Shown: positions 16,654-25,843 of the stretch, piece after piece
Position numbering within the stretch: position 1 is the first letter of the stretch
Layout of the letters: each line of letters starts with the position of its first letter
Assembly (NCBI RefSeq): GCF_000716715.1
Contig: NZ_JNYJ01000041.1
Coordinates: 1-64,000, forward strand
Length of the DNA stretch: 64,000 bases
DNA from: Dactylosporangium aurantiacum
GTDB lineage: Bacteria; Actinomycetota; Actinomycetes; Mycobacteriales; Micromonosporaceae
Direction: 5' to 3'
The notes under the pieces: model-generated
Told to the model about the DNA's origin: nothing
Databases searched by the model: none
Seen by the model: only the letters and a program-made list of their open reading frames with translations
Program-made: the position numbers and the translations under genes

Positions 16654-17594
16654 CGCGGCTGCGACCCGATGTCGATGATGCGGCCGAGCTCGCTCATCCA
16701 GCGCCAGACGTGGTATGTCGGGTCGTTCGGCTCGATCTCGGCGAGGGACGGGTTCCAGCGCCACTGCATGCTCGGCACGCCGTAGTGGGCGTTGGTGTCG
16801 TCGACGGAGCTCTCCACGGCCAGGCCGTTGAACTGCTTGCGGCCGCCGCGGTCCAGCAGCAGCCGGGTGCCGTCGATGAGGCGGGCGAAGCAGCGGCCGG
16901 GCAGGTCGAACTCGTTGGCGGCGTGCCGTTGCGCCTCGGCCCAGGTGCCGTACGGGGTGTCCAGGGTGCACACGCCGACGCCGGCGAAGACCGCGGTGGC
17001 GGACATGGGGTCGCACTTGTTGGCCATCGTGGTGCGCGGGTCGAAGCGGGGATCGCCCTGGTACCCCTCGTGCGCGTGCCGGGCCATGCCGTACAGCAGC
17101 ATCGGCAGGTCGTTGGCCTCGTCGTCGGCGAGGAAGATCCGGGTCGCGGTGCGCAGCTGCTGCAGCACCGGCACGCCGCGCTCCAGGTAGAACAGGGCGA
17201 TGCCGTGCGGGCTGAGCGGGTCGCGCCGGCGGCGTTCCCACGCGTGGCGGGTGTGCAGCACCGAGAAGCGGCGCAGCCGCGACACGACCTCGCCGCGGAA
17301 GGCGGCGGTGATGTCGGCCGCCGGGTCGCCGTTCGGCCCGCGGGGCGCCTCCACCGGCACCGCGTGCAGGTGCCGGCTCTCGGGTTCGTCCGGTGTGGCG
17401 GCGGCGGTACGACGGTGCGACGCCGACCGCGGCACCCCCGCCCCGGCGCCGGACGGCATGCCCTGCGGGGGGACGGAAGGCGGGTACTCGTACGACGAGG
17501 CGGCCGGCGGTGGCAGGGGCGCCGAGGACGGGTACTCGAACGGCGGGCCGGCGGGCGCGGGCGGCGGCGTCACCGTCTGGTTCGGCTCAAACAT
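16650..17594 (-). CDS. Unknown protein of the decarboxylase operon
   Basis: 314 residues. Residues 1-95 are a Pro/Ala/Tyr-rich, probably disordered arm. Residues about 100-314 form a soluble domain with many aromatic and acidic residues, for example YLERGVPVLQQLRTATRIFL, DDEANDLPMLLYGMARHAHE and MQWRWNPSLAEIEPNDPTYH. There is no signal, no membrane span and no motif that I can tie to a family. It overlaps the permease stop by 8 nt (ATGTTTGA) and its own stop overlaps the decarboxylase start, so all three are made together. A maturation, adaptor or auxiliary enzyme role for the decarboxylase is possible but only inference. Confidence 0.75.
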   Translation of the reverse strand: MFEPNQTVTPPPAPAGPPFEYPSSAPLPPPAASSYEYPPSVPPQGMPSGAGAGVPRSASHRRTAAATPDEPESRHLHAVPVEAPRGPNGDPAADITAAFRGEVVSRLRRFSVLHTRHAWERRRRDPLSPHGIALFYLERGVPVLQQLRTATRIFLADDEANDLPMLLYGMARHAHEGYQGDPRFDPRTTMANKCDPMSATAVFAGVGVCTLDTPYGTWAEAQRHAANEFDLPGRCFARLIDGTRLLLDRGGRKQFNGLAVESSVDDTNAHYGVPSMQWRWNPSLAEIEPNDPTYHVWRWMSELGRIIDIGSQPR

Positions 17595-19047
17595 CGAGGT
17601 CCTTCAGCCGGCGGTCCAGCACCCGCAGCGGGTCCGGTCTCCCCCGCCCGACCTCGGCCAGCACCGGCGCGCGCCGGGAGCGCAGCGCCAGCGCCCACAC
17701 GGCCCCGGCCAGGACGGTGATCAGCACGGCGGCCGGGATGACCGCCTGCAGCACCGGGTCGCCGGCGATGCCCAGCAGCGAGGACAGGTTGGCGACGGTG
17801 ACGAGCAGGACGCCGGTGCCGGCGATGACGCCCAGCGACGGCAGGACCGTGCTGACGAGCAGGCCTTCGCTGGTACCGCCGCCGCGCCGGTAGTACCGGA
17901 TGCTGCCGGCGGAGATGAGCACCAGCATCAGCAGGATGCCGATGGCGCCGGCCGCGGACAGCCAGGTGAACAGTACGGTGATCGGGTCCGCGCCGAGCGC
18001 CACGAACAGGCCGACGACGAGCAGCGCGGTCGCGCTCTGCAGGATCGACCCGCCGGTCGGTGCGCCCTCGGCCTGGCCGCCGGCGCCGGTACGGGCCAGC
18101 CATGCGGGCAGGACGCCTTCGCGGGCCATGCCGAACGCGTACCGGGCGAGCACGTTGTGGAACGAGAGCATGGCCACGAAGACGCTGGTGATGAGCAGCA
18201 TGGTGGCGAGCAGGCTCAGGCCGCTGCCGTACCAGTCGTCGAGGACCGTGAACGGCAGGCCGGCGTCGGGGTCGGCGGCGACGGCGGCGATGCGGTCGGC
18301 GCCGACGGTCGCGGCGAGCGCCCACGCCGACAGCCCGTAGAACAGCGGCATGAAGATCAGGGCGGCGGTGGTGGCGCGGGTGATGCTGCGGCTGGTGCGG
18401 ACCTCCTCGCTGTACGCGGGGGCGGTGTCGAAGCCGATGAACGCGGCGATGCCGAGGGCGAGCGCGCCACCGATGCCGGGCGCCCACAGCCCGTTCGGGC
18501 TGATCGGCGCGGTGGTGATCGCGCCGCCGGCGGGGTGGGAGAACGCGGCGAGGTCGAACAGGGCGATGACGACCAGCTCGACGCACAGCACGGAGCCGAC
18601 GACGAACGCGGACAGCGACACGTGCAGCAGGCCGCAGATCGCGACCGCGAGCCAGAGCACGCCGGCCCACACGATCCAGTTGCCGCCGAGGAGGCCGGCG
18701 AGGGTGGCGCCGACCAGGCCGTACAGGCTCATCTGGATGCACGAGTAGAACACCAGGGCGAGGGCGCCGCCGATGATGCCGGCGGTCGGGCCGAAGCCGT
18801 GGGCGAGCAGCGCGTACGCGGGGGCGGCGTGCGGGACGTTGCGGGCCATCGACACGTAGCCGACGGCGAGCAGCGCCAGCGCGATGCCGAGCAGGGGGAA
18901 GGTCAGGGGCGTGGCCACCATGCCGGTCGTGGCGTAGGTGGCGACGATACCGCCGGCCAGGACCGCCATCGGGGAGCTGGCGCCGATCTGGAAGAGCCAG
19001 ACGCCGCCGCCGGACATCTGCCGGCGGGTGAGCCCGTACCCGGTCAC
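17587..19047 (-). CDS. APC-superfamily amino-acid permease (decarboxylase-linked)
   Basis: About 486 residues from GTG 19047. The frame is open upstream to GTG 19161, but neither start has a clear ribosome site, so the start is uncertain. The protein begins LTRRQMSGGGVWLFQIGASS and has about 12 membrane segments. APC features include APAYALLAHGFGPTAGIIGG and AAFIGFDTAPAYSEEVRTSR. It is the first gene of a coupled operon with an unknown protein and a histidine-decarboxylase-like enzyme. By analogy to amino-acid/amine antiporters, it may exchange the decarboxylase substrate for its product. It is related to the permease at 4338-5867. Confidence 0.85.
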   Translation of the reverse strand: MTGYGLTRRQMSGGGVWLFQIGASSPMAVLAGGIVATYATTGMVATPLTFPLLGIALALLAVGYVSMARNVPHAAPAYALLAHGFGPTAGIIGGALALVFYSCIQMSLYGLVGATLAGLLGGNWIVWAGVLWLAVAICGLLHVSLSAFVVGSVLCVELVVIALFDLAAFSHPAGGAITTAPISPNGLWAPGIGGALALGIAAFIGFDTAPAYSEEVRTSRSITRATTAALIFMPLFYGLSAWALAATVGADRIAAVAADPDAGLPFTVLDDWYGSGLSLLATMLLITSVFVAMLSFHNVLARYAFGMAREGVLPAWLARTGAGGQAEGAPTGGSILQSATALLVVGLFVALGADPITVLFTWLSAAGAIGILLMLVLISAGSIRYYRRGGGTSEGLLVSTVLPSLGVIAGTGVLLVTVANLSSLLGIAGDPVLQAVIPAAVLITVLAGAVWALALRSRRAPVLAEVGRGRPDPLRVLDRRLKDLDV

Positions 19048-19417
19048 CGAGCGCCGGCCGGCGAGGTGCGCGGGGACGGTGCTGCGGTCGTGAGCGCAGG
19101 GGAAGGACGCATCGCGGCGCGTACTCCGATTCTGAAGTTGGCCGGTCCGTGAGGACCGCACTGCCGTGCGTGGTCAATATCGCAGCGCAGTGTATAAGCG
19201 AAGTCACTCAATGCAGGACCCCGGAAACCTCCACCGGACATCCCGGATTGTTCGGTCCCGAAGGCCCCGGAGCAGGGACGCATCGACGGATGGCGTCACC
19301 CGATCAGGTGACGGGCGGGGTCCGGGCGGCGGCAAAGTTTACCGTCGCGTGTTCGGCTCGTAACGTGCCGCGGTGCCCGGGTCCACAGGTGGCCGACCGG
19401 GGTCCAGACGTGCCGGA
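19048..19417. other. Gene-free interval upstream of the permease operon
   Basis: Between the permease start and the terminator of the GH30 gene no gene is supported. The part just before the permease (19100-19220) has locally lower GC, with ATATCGCAGCGCAGTGTATAA-like sequence cut here to its AT-rich core TGTATAAG near 19190. It is the likely promoter region, but no confident -35/-10 pair can be assigned. Confidence 0.35.
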
Positions 19418-19447
19418 GCGCCCCACCGGGTAGTCCCGGTGGGGCGC
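19418..19447 (-). terminator. Terminator after the GH30 gene
   Basis: A perfect 13-bp inverted repeat: GCGCCCCACCGGG, loop TAGT, then CCCGGTGGGGCGC. It begins 15 nt past the GH30 stop codon in the direction of transcription. No T-tract follows, as is common in high-GC actinomycetes. Confidence 0.8.
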
Positions 19448-19461
19448 CGCCGCGCCGGCCG

Positions 19462-21678
19462 CTACGCGGTGAGCCGCAGGTAGTCGACGTTGAACCCGCC
19501 GGTCTCGCAGTACAGGGTCAGCCGCTGGTCGCCGGCGGCGACGGTGACGGGGACGTGCACCGACTGGTAGGCGCCCCAGCCGCCGGTGTCGGGGACGGTC
19601 GCGGTGGCCAGGACCTGACCGGCCGCGTCCCGCAGCGAGATGGCGCCGGTCGCGGGGGCGCCGGTGCCGTTGGCGACGCGCAGCTCCACGTCGTACGTGC
19701 CGGCCTCGGCGACGTCGAGGCGGTACGCGAGCCAGTTGCCGGCGGCGGTCCAGCCGACGTTGCGCCCGCCGCTGGCCGCCGGGTTGGTCTCGACGAAGTT
19801 CGGCCCGCCGTCGGTCCAGCCGTGCTGGGCGACGTACGCCTCGGCCTCGATCTTCTCCCCCACCGGCGCGCCGTGCGGCTGGACGGTGACGCGGACGGTG
19901 GCCCGGTCGCTGGCGCGGCCGTCGGTGACGGTGACGGCGAGGTCGATGGTGCCGGGCACCGTCGGGTGCAGCGTGACGACGCCGGTGGCCGCGTCCACGG
20001 TCACCCCGTCGGGCAGGTCCGTGGCGTAGAAGGCGAGGGCGTCGCGGTCGGCGTCGGTGGCCCGCAGCCGCACCTGTGCGGTGCTGTACTGGTCGACCAC
20101 GACCGGGCCCGGGTCGGCGAGGACCGGGGCGTGGTTGCGGCCGCGGGGCACGTCGGCGTTCCAGCGGAACGTGGCGTACGCGTGGGCGGGCACCGTCGCG
20201 ACGAACGACCTGCCGGCGAGCACGACCCGCACGGTGGCGTCGGCGGCGTTCGCGTTGCCGATCACCGCGACGTAGCCGTCGTGGCGGTCGCGGTACACGA
20301 CGTTGCCGATGCCGCCGGCGGTACCGCTGGACTCGACCCGCACGTGGTCGGGGCCGAGGTACCGCGCGAACTGGCCGAGCTGGTAGAGCTCGTCGCGGAC
20401 GGTGAACGTGCGGGTGGTCGTGTCGACCTTGACCAGCCGGTCGGGCCACTTGGTGGTGCGGGCGACCTCGTCCCAGTCGACGTTGTTGTCGCGGGCCGGG
20501 GTCCAGTGCAGGGTGCCGCCGTCCTGGTCGGTCGCCTGCGCCCAGAGGATGTAGGACGACGCGTCGAGGCGGAAGTCGGCCAGGACCGTGGCCGGGGACA
20601 GGTCGCTGGTCTCGGTGAGGTGCACCGGCTTGCCGGTCTGCTCGTACGCGTCGCGCATGACGGTGGGGTCGCCCCAGTACGGGTGGAACGCGATCGCGTC
20701 CGCCGCGCGGGCCGCCGCCGGGTCGTCCAGGACGCGGTAGTAGTTCTTGGTGGCGGTGCTGTTGGGGTCGCGCCAGTCCCAGAAGTTGAAGTCGTGGATG
20801 TACAGGTCGACGTCGAGGCGGGCCTCGCGCAGCTCGCGGTCGATGGCGACGGCGAGCCGCCGCTGCTGCTCGACGCTGATGTCCATGGCCGGGTAGACGA
20901 CGTCCATGCCGGGCTCGTTGAGCAGCGTGAGCGCGTCGACGTGGATGCCGAGGCGGGCGTACGCCTGCACGTACTTGACGTAGTAGCGGGCGAACACGTC
21001 GATGCGGTCGTCGCGCAGCTTGCCGACCTGGTAGTACTCGCTGGTGCTGCCCGGCTTGAGGGCGACCTCGCCGAGGAAGCGGTTGTTGGTCTTCATCCAC
21101 GCCGGTGCGCTCCACGCCGAGGCGAGGAACGTGGCCTTCGGGTTGTACTTCTGGATCAGCTTGATCGTGTCGACGATGTGCAGGTCGATGTCGCGCTGGA
21201 TGGTGAAGTACCGCAGCTCGGGGTCCTCGGTGACGCCGGCGGGCAGGTCGTCGTAGGACCAGAACGGCAGGTGCTCGATGAGGTCGGGGCTGCCGATGGT
21301 GAGCCGGAACCGGTCGAGGCCGGCGCCGGTGCGCGGGTCGACGAGCAGCCGCACCGCGTCCTCCCGCTGCGGCGGGGTGAGCTTCCACAGGTTCGACACC
21401 GTGGTCTCGTCGATGGAGAAGCCGATGCCGGTGTACGACTGCCGCGTCCTGCTCGGGTCGACCACGACCGTGGCGTCGGCGTGCACGCCGGTGCCGTCGC
21501 CGACCCGTACGTCCGGCAGCGGCTGCCAGGCGTGGGCGGCGCCGGTCGAGTAGGTGCCGGTGACGAGCGCGCCGCGGCCGGGCCGGGCCGCGTTCGCCGG
21601 GCCGGCCGCGACGGTCGCCCCGGTCAGGGTGCCCGCGGTGACCAGGGCGACGGTCGCCGCGGAGATGGATCGCCTCAC
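19462..21678 (-). CDS. Secreted GH30-family glycoside hydrolase with CBM6-like domain
   Basis: 738 residues from GTG 21678, with AGGAGG 6 nt upstream. A Sec signal peptide (RR, Ala-rich core, cut near ANA-ARP, residue 31) exports it. The GH30 TIM barrel and side beta-domain span about 60-520: GIGFSIDETTVSNLW, the LIEHLPFWSYDD region, the acid/base E255 in TLLNEPG and the nucleophile E356 in HLTETSDL. An Ig/cadherin-like module (about 530-615, ATDADRDALAFYATDLPDGV) and a C-terminal CBM6/35-like beta-sandwich (about 620-738, ending GFNVDYLRLT) follow. Likely substrates are beta-linked glucans, glucosyl conjugates or xylans. It lies next to a broken lectin protein and a LacI regulator. Confidence 0.88.
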   Translation of the reverse strand: MRRSISAATVALVTAGTLTGATVAAGPANAARPGRGALVTGTYSTGAAHAWQPLPDVRVGDGTGVHADATVVVDPSRTRQSYTGIGFSIDETTVSNLWKLTPPQREDAVRLLVDPRTGAGLDRFRLTIGSPDLIEHLPFWSYDDLPAGVTEDPELRYFTIQRDIDLHIVDTIKLIQKYNPKATFLASAWSAPAWMKTNNRFLGEVALKPGSTSEYYQVGKLRDDRIDVFARYYVKYVQAYARLGIHVDALTLLNEPGMDVVYPAMDISVEQQRRLAVAIDRELREARLDVDLYIHDFNFWDWRDPNSTATKNYYRVLDDPAAARAADAIAFHPYWGDPTVMRDAYEQTGKPVHLTETSDLSPATVLADFRLDASSYILWAQATDQDGGTLHWTPARDNNVDWDEVARTTKWPDRLVKVDTTTRTFTVRDELYQLGQFARYLGPDHVRVESSGTAGGIGNVVYRDRHDGYVAVIGNANAADATVRVVLAGRSFVATVPAHAYATFRWNADVPRGRNHAPVLADPGPVVVDQYSTAQVRLRATDADRDALAFYATDLPDGVTVDAATGVVTLHPTVPGTIDLAVTVTDGRASDRATVRVTVQPHGAPVGEKIEAEAYVAQHGWTDGGPNFVETNPAASGGRNVGWTAAGNWLAYRLDVAEAGTYDVELRVANGTGAPATGAISLRDAAGQVLATATVPDTGGWGAYQSVHVPVTVAAGDQRLTLYCETGGFNVDYLRLTA

Positions 21679-21756
21679 GGCGCCTCCTGAGGGGTCGCGG
21701 TGCGGCGCCGCCCCGTTCGGACGGCGCCGTACCTGTCGGATCGGGCGGTGCGTGCG

Positions 21757-23348
21757 TTACGGGCCGCTGACCAGGTAGGTGACCTGGTTGCCGCTGTTGA
21801 CGGTCCCGCCGCTGTTGTTGATCACGCGGGAGATGGTGCCGGTGCCGCCCAGCGACACGGTGACCATGTTGTGGAACTTGACGTTGGTGGTGACGGGGAC
21901 CTCGAAGGAGTGGCCGAGCACGACGCTGGGGTTGGTGGAGAAGTAGCAGTAGCTGGTGTTCCAGCCGACGGTGCCGCTGTTGCCGTGGTCGGCGCGCCAG
22001 ATCCAGGCGTGGTCGCCGATGACGTCGTTGCTGTTGATGCGGAGGCTGACCGTCGCCTTGCCGGCGATGGCGCCGCCGATGCGGAAGAACACGTCGTGCA
22101 GCGAGGTCGGGTTCGCCGCGTGGCTCGCCGCCGACCCGGCCGGGCCGACCTCCATGAGCACCTGCGAGTTGGTGGTGCCGGCGTCGAACAGGATGCCGGC
22201 GACCTTGACCCCGTCCACGTCGGCGACCGTCATCGCGGTGAGGGCGGCGTTGATGCTGGCGGCGGTCGCGCCGGCCTTCACGATGTAGAACTGGCTGATC
22301 GGCAGGGAGCTGCCGGCGGTCGTGCCGGTGGACCAGCTGGTGCCGCTGCTGTTGCTGCGCAGCGACGGCACGAACACCTGGTAGGCGCCGGCGTTGTCGA
22401 CGTACAGGAACGGCTTCTCCCGCACCACCGGGGTGCTGCCGACGGTGGTGTACGGCGGGTTCGGGAAGCTGTTGCCGGGGGCGCCCTGCACACCGACGAA
22501 GACCTGGTTCCAGTTGGAGCCCGACCACGAGCCGATCTGGCTGTTGCGGGTGATCCACTGCTGCTGCGTACCGGACTGGATCTGCCCGTCGATCTTACTG
22601 TCGGAGATCCAGCCACCGCTGGACCAGCCACCGTCGGACAGCGCGAGGTTGCCCCGCACATGCATCCGCCGGTACGGGGCGGCCTGGGACACCGCCCACC
22701 GGTCCAGGCCACCGGTCGGCGTCACCGACAGGTTCTCCGCCGACCGCCAGAAGTTCTGCCGAACACCGACACGTTCGGACCCAGGTCCGGATTGTTCGGG
22801 TTGTTCGGCACGCCGGTGGCGGTCGCGGTGGGGGTCGGGTTGGTGGTGCCGCCGCTGAACGTCCACTTCTGGTTCGCGGTGCCGGCGCACGACCACAGCT
22901 GCAGCTTCGCGCCGTCGGCGAGGTTGTTGTCCTTGATGTCCAGGCACTTGCCGGCCGCGGTGTTGACCAGGTCGCCGGCCGCGTTCAGCTGCCACTTCTG
23001 GCTGGCGACGGTGCTGTAGCAGGTCCACATGTGCACGACGGCGCCGTCCGCGGTGGAGCCGTTGGCGACGTCGAGACACTTGCCGAGGCCCCGCACGGAG
23101 CCGTCGTCGGCGAACGTCCAGGTCTGGTTGGCGCTGCCGGTGTAGCAGGTCCACATCTGCGGCTGGTTGCCGTCCGCGGTGGAGCCGTCGGTCACGTCGA
23201 GGCACTTGCCGTTGGCGGCGCTGGTGATGCGGCCGGTCGTGGCGGCGGAGGCGGTGGTCATGGCGATCGCGCCGATCGTGCCGACGGCGGCGACGGTGGC
23301 GCCGACCGCCAGCAGGGCGGTGCGCCACCTGCGGTGCGTTCGTTGCAT
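21757..23348 (-). pseudogene. Secreted ricin-B-lectin/'adenylyl cyclase'-annotated beta-helix protein, broken by internal deletion
   Basis: ATG 23348 opens a signal peptide (MQRTHRRWRTALL to ASA-ATT) and a ricin-type lectin domain with three QxW-like repeats (NQTWTF, SQKWQL, NQKWTF), then a Thr/Pro linker. At about 22760 the frame ends in an unrelated Arg-rich tail with a stop at 22722. The rest of the protein continues in another frame: NFWRSAENLSVTPTGGLDRW, then SSGGWISDSKIDGQIQSG, to the stop at 21757. Intact relatives, often annotated adenylyl cyclase, have roughly 75-80 more residues between the NVSVF and QNFWR motifs, so an out-of-frame deletion at this point explains both the gap and the shift. 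The lectin part could still be secreted alone. Confidence 0.72.
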
Positions 23349-23767
23349 GCGGGAATCCTGTTCTGGGGCATGACCGGGTGCCCGGCGACTGAGCGGGTCG
23401 CCGGGTCGGGGGCGGGGGTACGTGCGCCGGGATCCATCGGCGCTTGTAACGATGGGTGTAACAGGAAGGAAACACGTCAACGCATCGACGTGTCAACACG
23501 AGGCAGCAACTTTTTTCGCGACACAATGAAAGTGGCACTGAAACACGCAGCATCGCGGGGGCGGCAGGGGTGAGCCCGCCGCCGCGGCGGTGGTCAGGAC
23601 CAGCATGCCGGCGGCGGTGGTGAGCGCCCGAGTATGCCGCGGCGCCGGGGGCCACGGCCGGCGGTCAGGGCGGGCAGCATGGGCGGCCGCGAGGGCGAGG
23701 CCGAACGGCTGGGCGCTCTGCGGGCCGTCATCGCCAGCGCGCCGGCGACCGGCGTCTGCGCGAGGGC
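23349..23767. other. Intergenic region with two inverted repeats upstream of the lectin gene
   Basis: No gene is seen. CCATCG-N10-CGATGG lies at 23434-23455 and ACACGTC-N8-GACGTGT at 23472-23493, both upstream of the lectin start and in a stretch less GC-rich than its surroundings. They are candidate operators, perhaps for the adjacent LacI regulator, but do not match a known consensus closely. Confidence 0.35.
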
Positions 23768-24820
23768 TCAGGCCGCCGGGCCGGTGGAGCCGCGCACGAC
23801 GAGGTCCGTGGCGAGCTCCACGTGCAGCGCGTCGAGCTCGTGCCCGGCGAGCATGCGGCCGAGGAGGCTCACGGCCATCCGGCCCATCTCGCCGAGCGGC
23901 TGGCGCACGGTGGTCAGCGCCGGGTGGGTGGCCCGGGCCACGTCGATGTCGTCGAAGCCGGCGACCGACAGGTCGTGCGGGACGCGCAGGCCGCGGTCGG
24001 CGGCGGCGTGCAGGGCGCCGACGGCCATCTTGTCGTTGAACGCGACCAGCGCCGTCGGGCGGTCGCGGCGGTCGAGCAGCTCGGCGGCGACCCGGTAGCC
24101 CTCCTCCACGGTCGGGTCGGTCACGGAGCGGACCAGGTCGGGGGTGGGCAGCACGCCGACGCCGACGAGCGGGGCCAGGTAGCCGGCGAGGCGGTCGGTG
24201 CTGGCCATCCACTCCGGCGGGCCGCCGAGCACGCCGATGCGCCGGTGGCCGAGCTCGGTCAGGTGGGTGACCAGCCGGCGGGCGCCGGCGAAGTTGGCGG
24301 CGGAGACCGCGGCGATGTCGCGCGGCGGTGACGTGCGCGGGTCCACCACGACGAACGGGAAGCCCTGGTCGCGCAGCCGCTCCAGGTCCGCCTCGGGCTC
24401 CGAGGGCAGGATGAGCAGGGCCCCGGCGACCTGGGGCCAGCCGGTGAGGGTCTTGAGCACCTCGGTGCGCTTCCACGACGACTCGCCGGCGTCGACGATC
24501 GCGTGCATGCCGTGCACGTCGAGGGCCTCGGCGATCGCGGAGACGATCAGCCCGAAGTAGTCCGTCAGCACGTACGGGCACCGCACGTAGACGCCGTTGT
24601 CCGCCTTCTTCGCGCCGGAGCCGCGCCGGCGCGGTGCCTGCCGGCCCAGCCCGCCCATCGCCTCGAGGACCCGGTCACGGGTGTCGGGGGCGACGTTGGA
24701 ACGGCCGTTGAGCACGCGCGACACCGTCGCGATCGACAGACCGGTCTGCTGTGCCACGTCCCGGATCGTGACGCGCTGCGGTGCCGCGGTGCGCTGCGTT
24801 GTTTCACGGACTTGTTCCAT
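23768..24820 (-). CDS. LacI-family transcriptional regulator
   Basis: About 350 residues. The HTH reads VTIRDVAQQTGLSIATVSRVL (residues about 17-37), then an effector domain with LVAFNDKMAVGALHAA and LSVAGFDDIDVARATHPALT. It ends with a typical DLVVRGSTG tail. ATG 4 residues from the GTG at 24823 is taken as start; the ribosome site is weak. It is less similar to the other two LacI proteins here than they are to each other. Lying upstream of the lectin and GH30 genes on the same strand, it probably controls these secreted carbohydrate-active genes. Confidence 0.84.
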   Translation of the reverse strand: MEQVRETTQRTAAPQRVTIRDVAQQTGLSIATVSRVLNGRSNVAPDTRDRVLEAMGGLGRQAPRRRGSGAKKADNGVYVRCPYVLTDYFGLIVSAIAEALDVHGMHAIVDAGESSWKRTEVLKTLTGWPQVAGALLILPSEPEADLERLRDQGFPFVVVDPRTSPPRDIAAVSAANFAGARRLVTHLTELGHRRIGVLGGPPEWMASTDRLAGYLAPLVGVGVLPTPDLVRSVTDPTVEEGYRVAAELLDRRDRPTALVAFNDKMAVGALHAAADRGLRVPHDLSVAGFDDIDVARATHPALTTVRQPLGEMGRMAVSLLGRMLAGHELDALHVELATDLVVRGSTGPAA

Positions 24821-24960
24821 CACCGTCGAGCATAGTCGGCCGGCTGATACGTCGGTGTGGCGACAGCGCGAGCACGTCGTTGTACGCAGTGCGCCGGCGC
24901 GTCCGGCGGTGCCATACGAGGGTCAACCGTCCTCGATGCCCGCCCGCAAGGAGCGCCCCG

Positions 24961-25790
24961 ATGCGGCTGCCGGTGATCAGATGGCCGGCGAAGGACCAGA
25001 CCCGGCGCATCGGGTCGCTGTTCGTCAACCCCGGCGGGCCCGGCGGGTCCGGGGTGGCGTTCCTGCGCGGGGCGCCGCCCGGGGCGCTGGACGCGTTCGC
25101 CCGCTTCGACGTGGTCAGCTGGGACCCGCGCGGGATCGGCGGCAGCGTCCCCGCCGTGGACTGCACCACGCCCGAGGAGGACGACGCGGCGGTCAGCACC
25201 ACGTTCACGCCGCTGGTCGAGGCCGACGTGCCGGCGGCGGTGCGCGACGCCCGCCGGGCCGTGCGGGCCTGCGCCGAGCGCAACCCCGGCGTCCTGCCGT
25301 ACCTGGCGACGGCGAACACCGCGCGGGACCTCGACCTGCTGCGCCGGGCCGTCGGCGACGAGCGGCTGACGTACCTCGGCATGTCCTACGGCGCGCACAT
25401 CGGCGCCACGTACGCGAGCCTGTTCCCCGGCCGGGCCCGGGCGATGATGCTGGACTTCCCCGTCGACCCGGACGCGTGGGCGAACCGGCCGTTCGAGTTC
25501 CGGCGGGAGCAGAACGCGTCGTTCGAGGACTCCCTGGACCGGTTCTTCGCCGCCGGCGGGTTCACCGAGGACGGCTTCGACGACCTGGTCGCGGCGATGA
25601 ACCGGGCGCCGCTGCCCGCGCCCGGCGCCACCCACCCCGACCCGGTCCGCGGCGACGACGCGCTGCGGGTGGCGACCCTGGCCATGTGCTCCCGCGCCGA
25701 CTGGACCGGGCTCGTGTACGCAACGTGCCCCCGCCGCGGCCGTCGCGGGCGGCACGGCGCGGTGGGCGGTGCCACTGGAGCGCTGAACGG
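24961..25790 (+). pseudogene. TAP-like alpha/beta hydrolase, truncated at both ends
   Basis: The open frame from ATG 24961 (AAGGAG 7 nt upstream) begins in mid-domain: RRIGSLFVNPGGPGGSGVAF, DVVSWDPRGIGGS, CTTPEED, and the nucleophile serine in LTYLGMSYGAHIGATYA. This is the core of secreted tripeptidyl-aminopeptidase-like (TAP) hydrolases. The signal peptide and first about 70 residues of the family are missing. Similarity stops near 25720 (MCSRADWTGLVYAT), before the catalytic Asp and His. The frame then runs on, Arg-rich, into antisense of the next gene. The family is usually about 480-520 residues. The product would lack the complete catalytic triad. Confidence 0.7.
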
Positions 25791-25836
25791 GCCGCGGGGC
25801 CGGACCGGTCGACGTTCCCCGGTCCGGCCCCGCGGC
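25791..25836. terminator. Bidirectional terminator hairpin
   Basis: A perfect 18-bp stem, GCCGCGGGGCCGGACCGG paired with its complement, with a 10-nt loop. It lies between the converging hydrolase pseudogene and the ABC permease gene (stop at 25844). Confidence 0.8.
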
Positions 25837-25843
25837 GCCGCCG

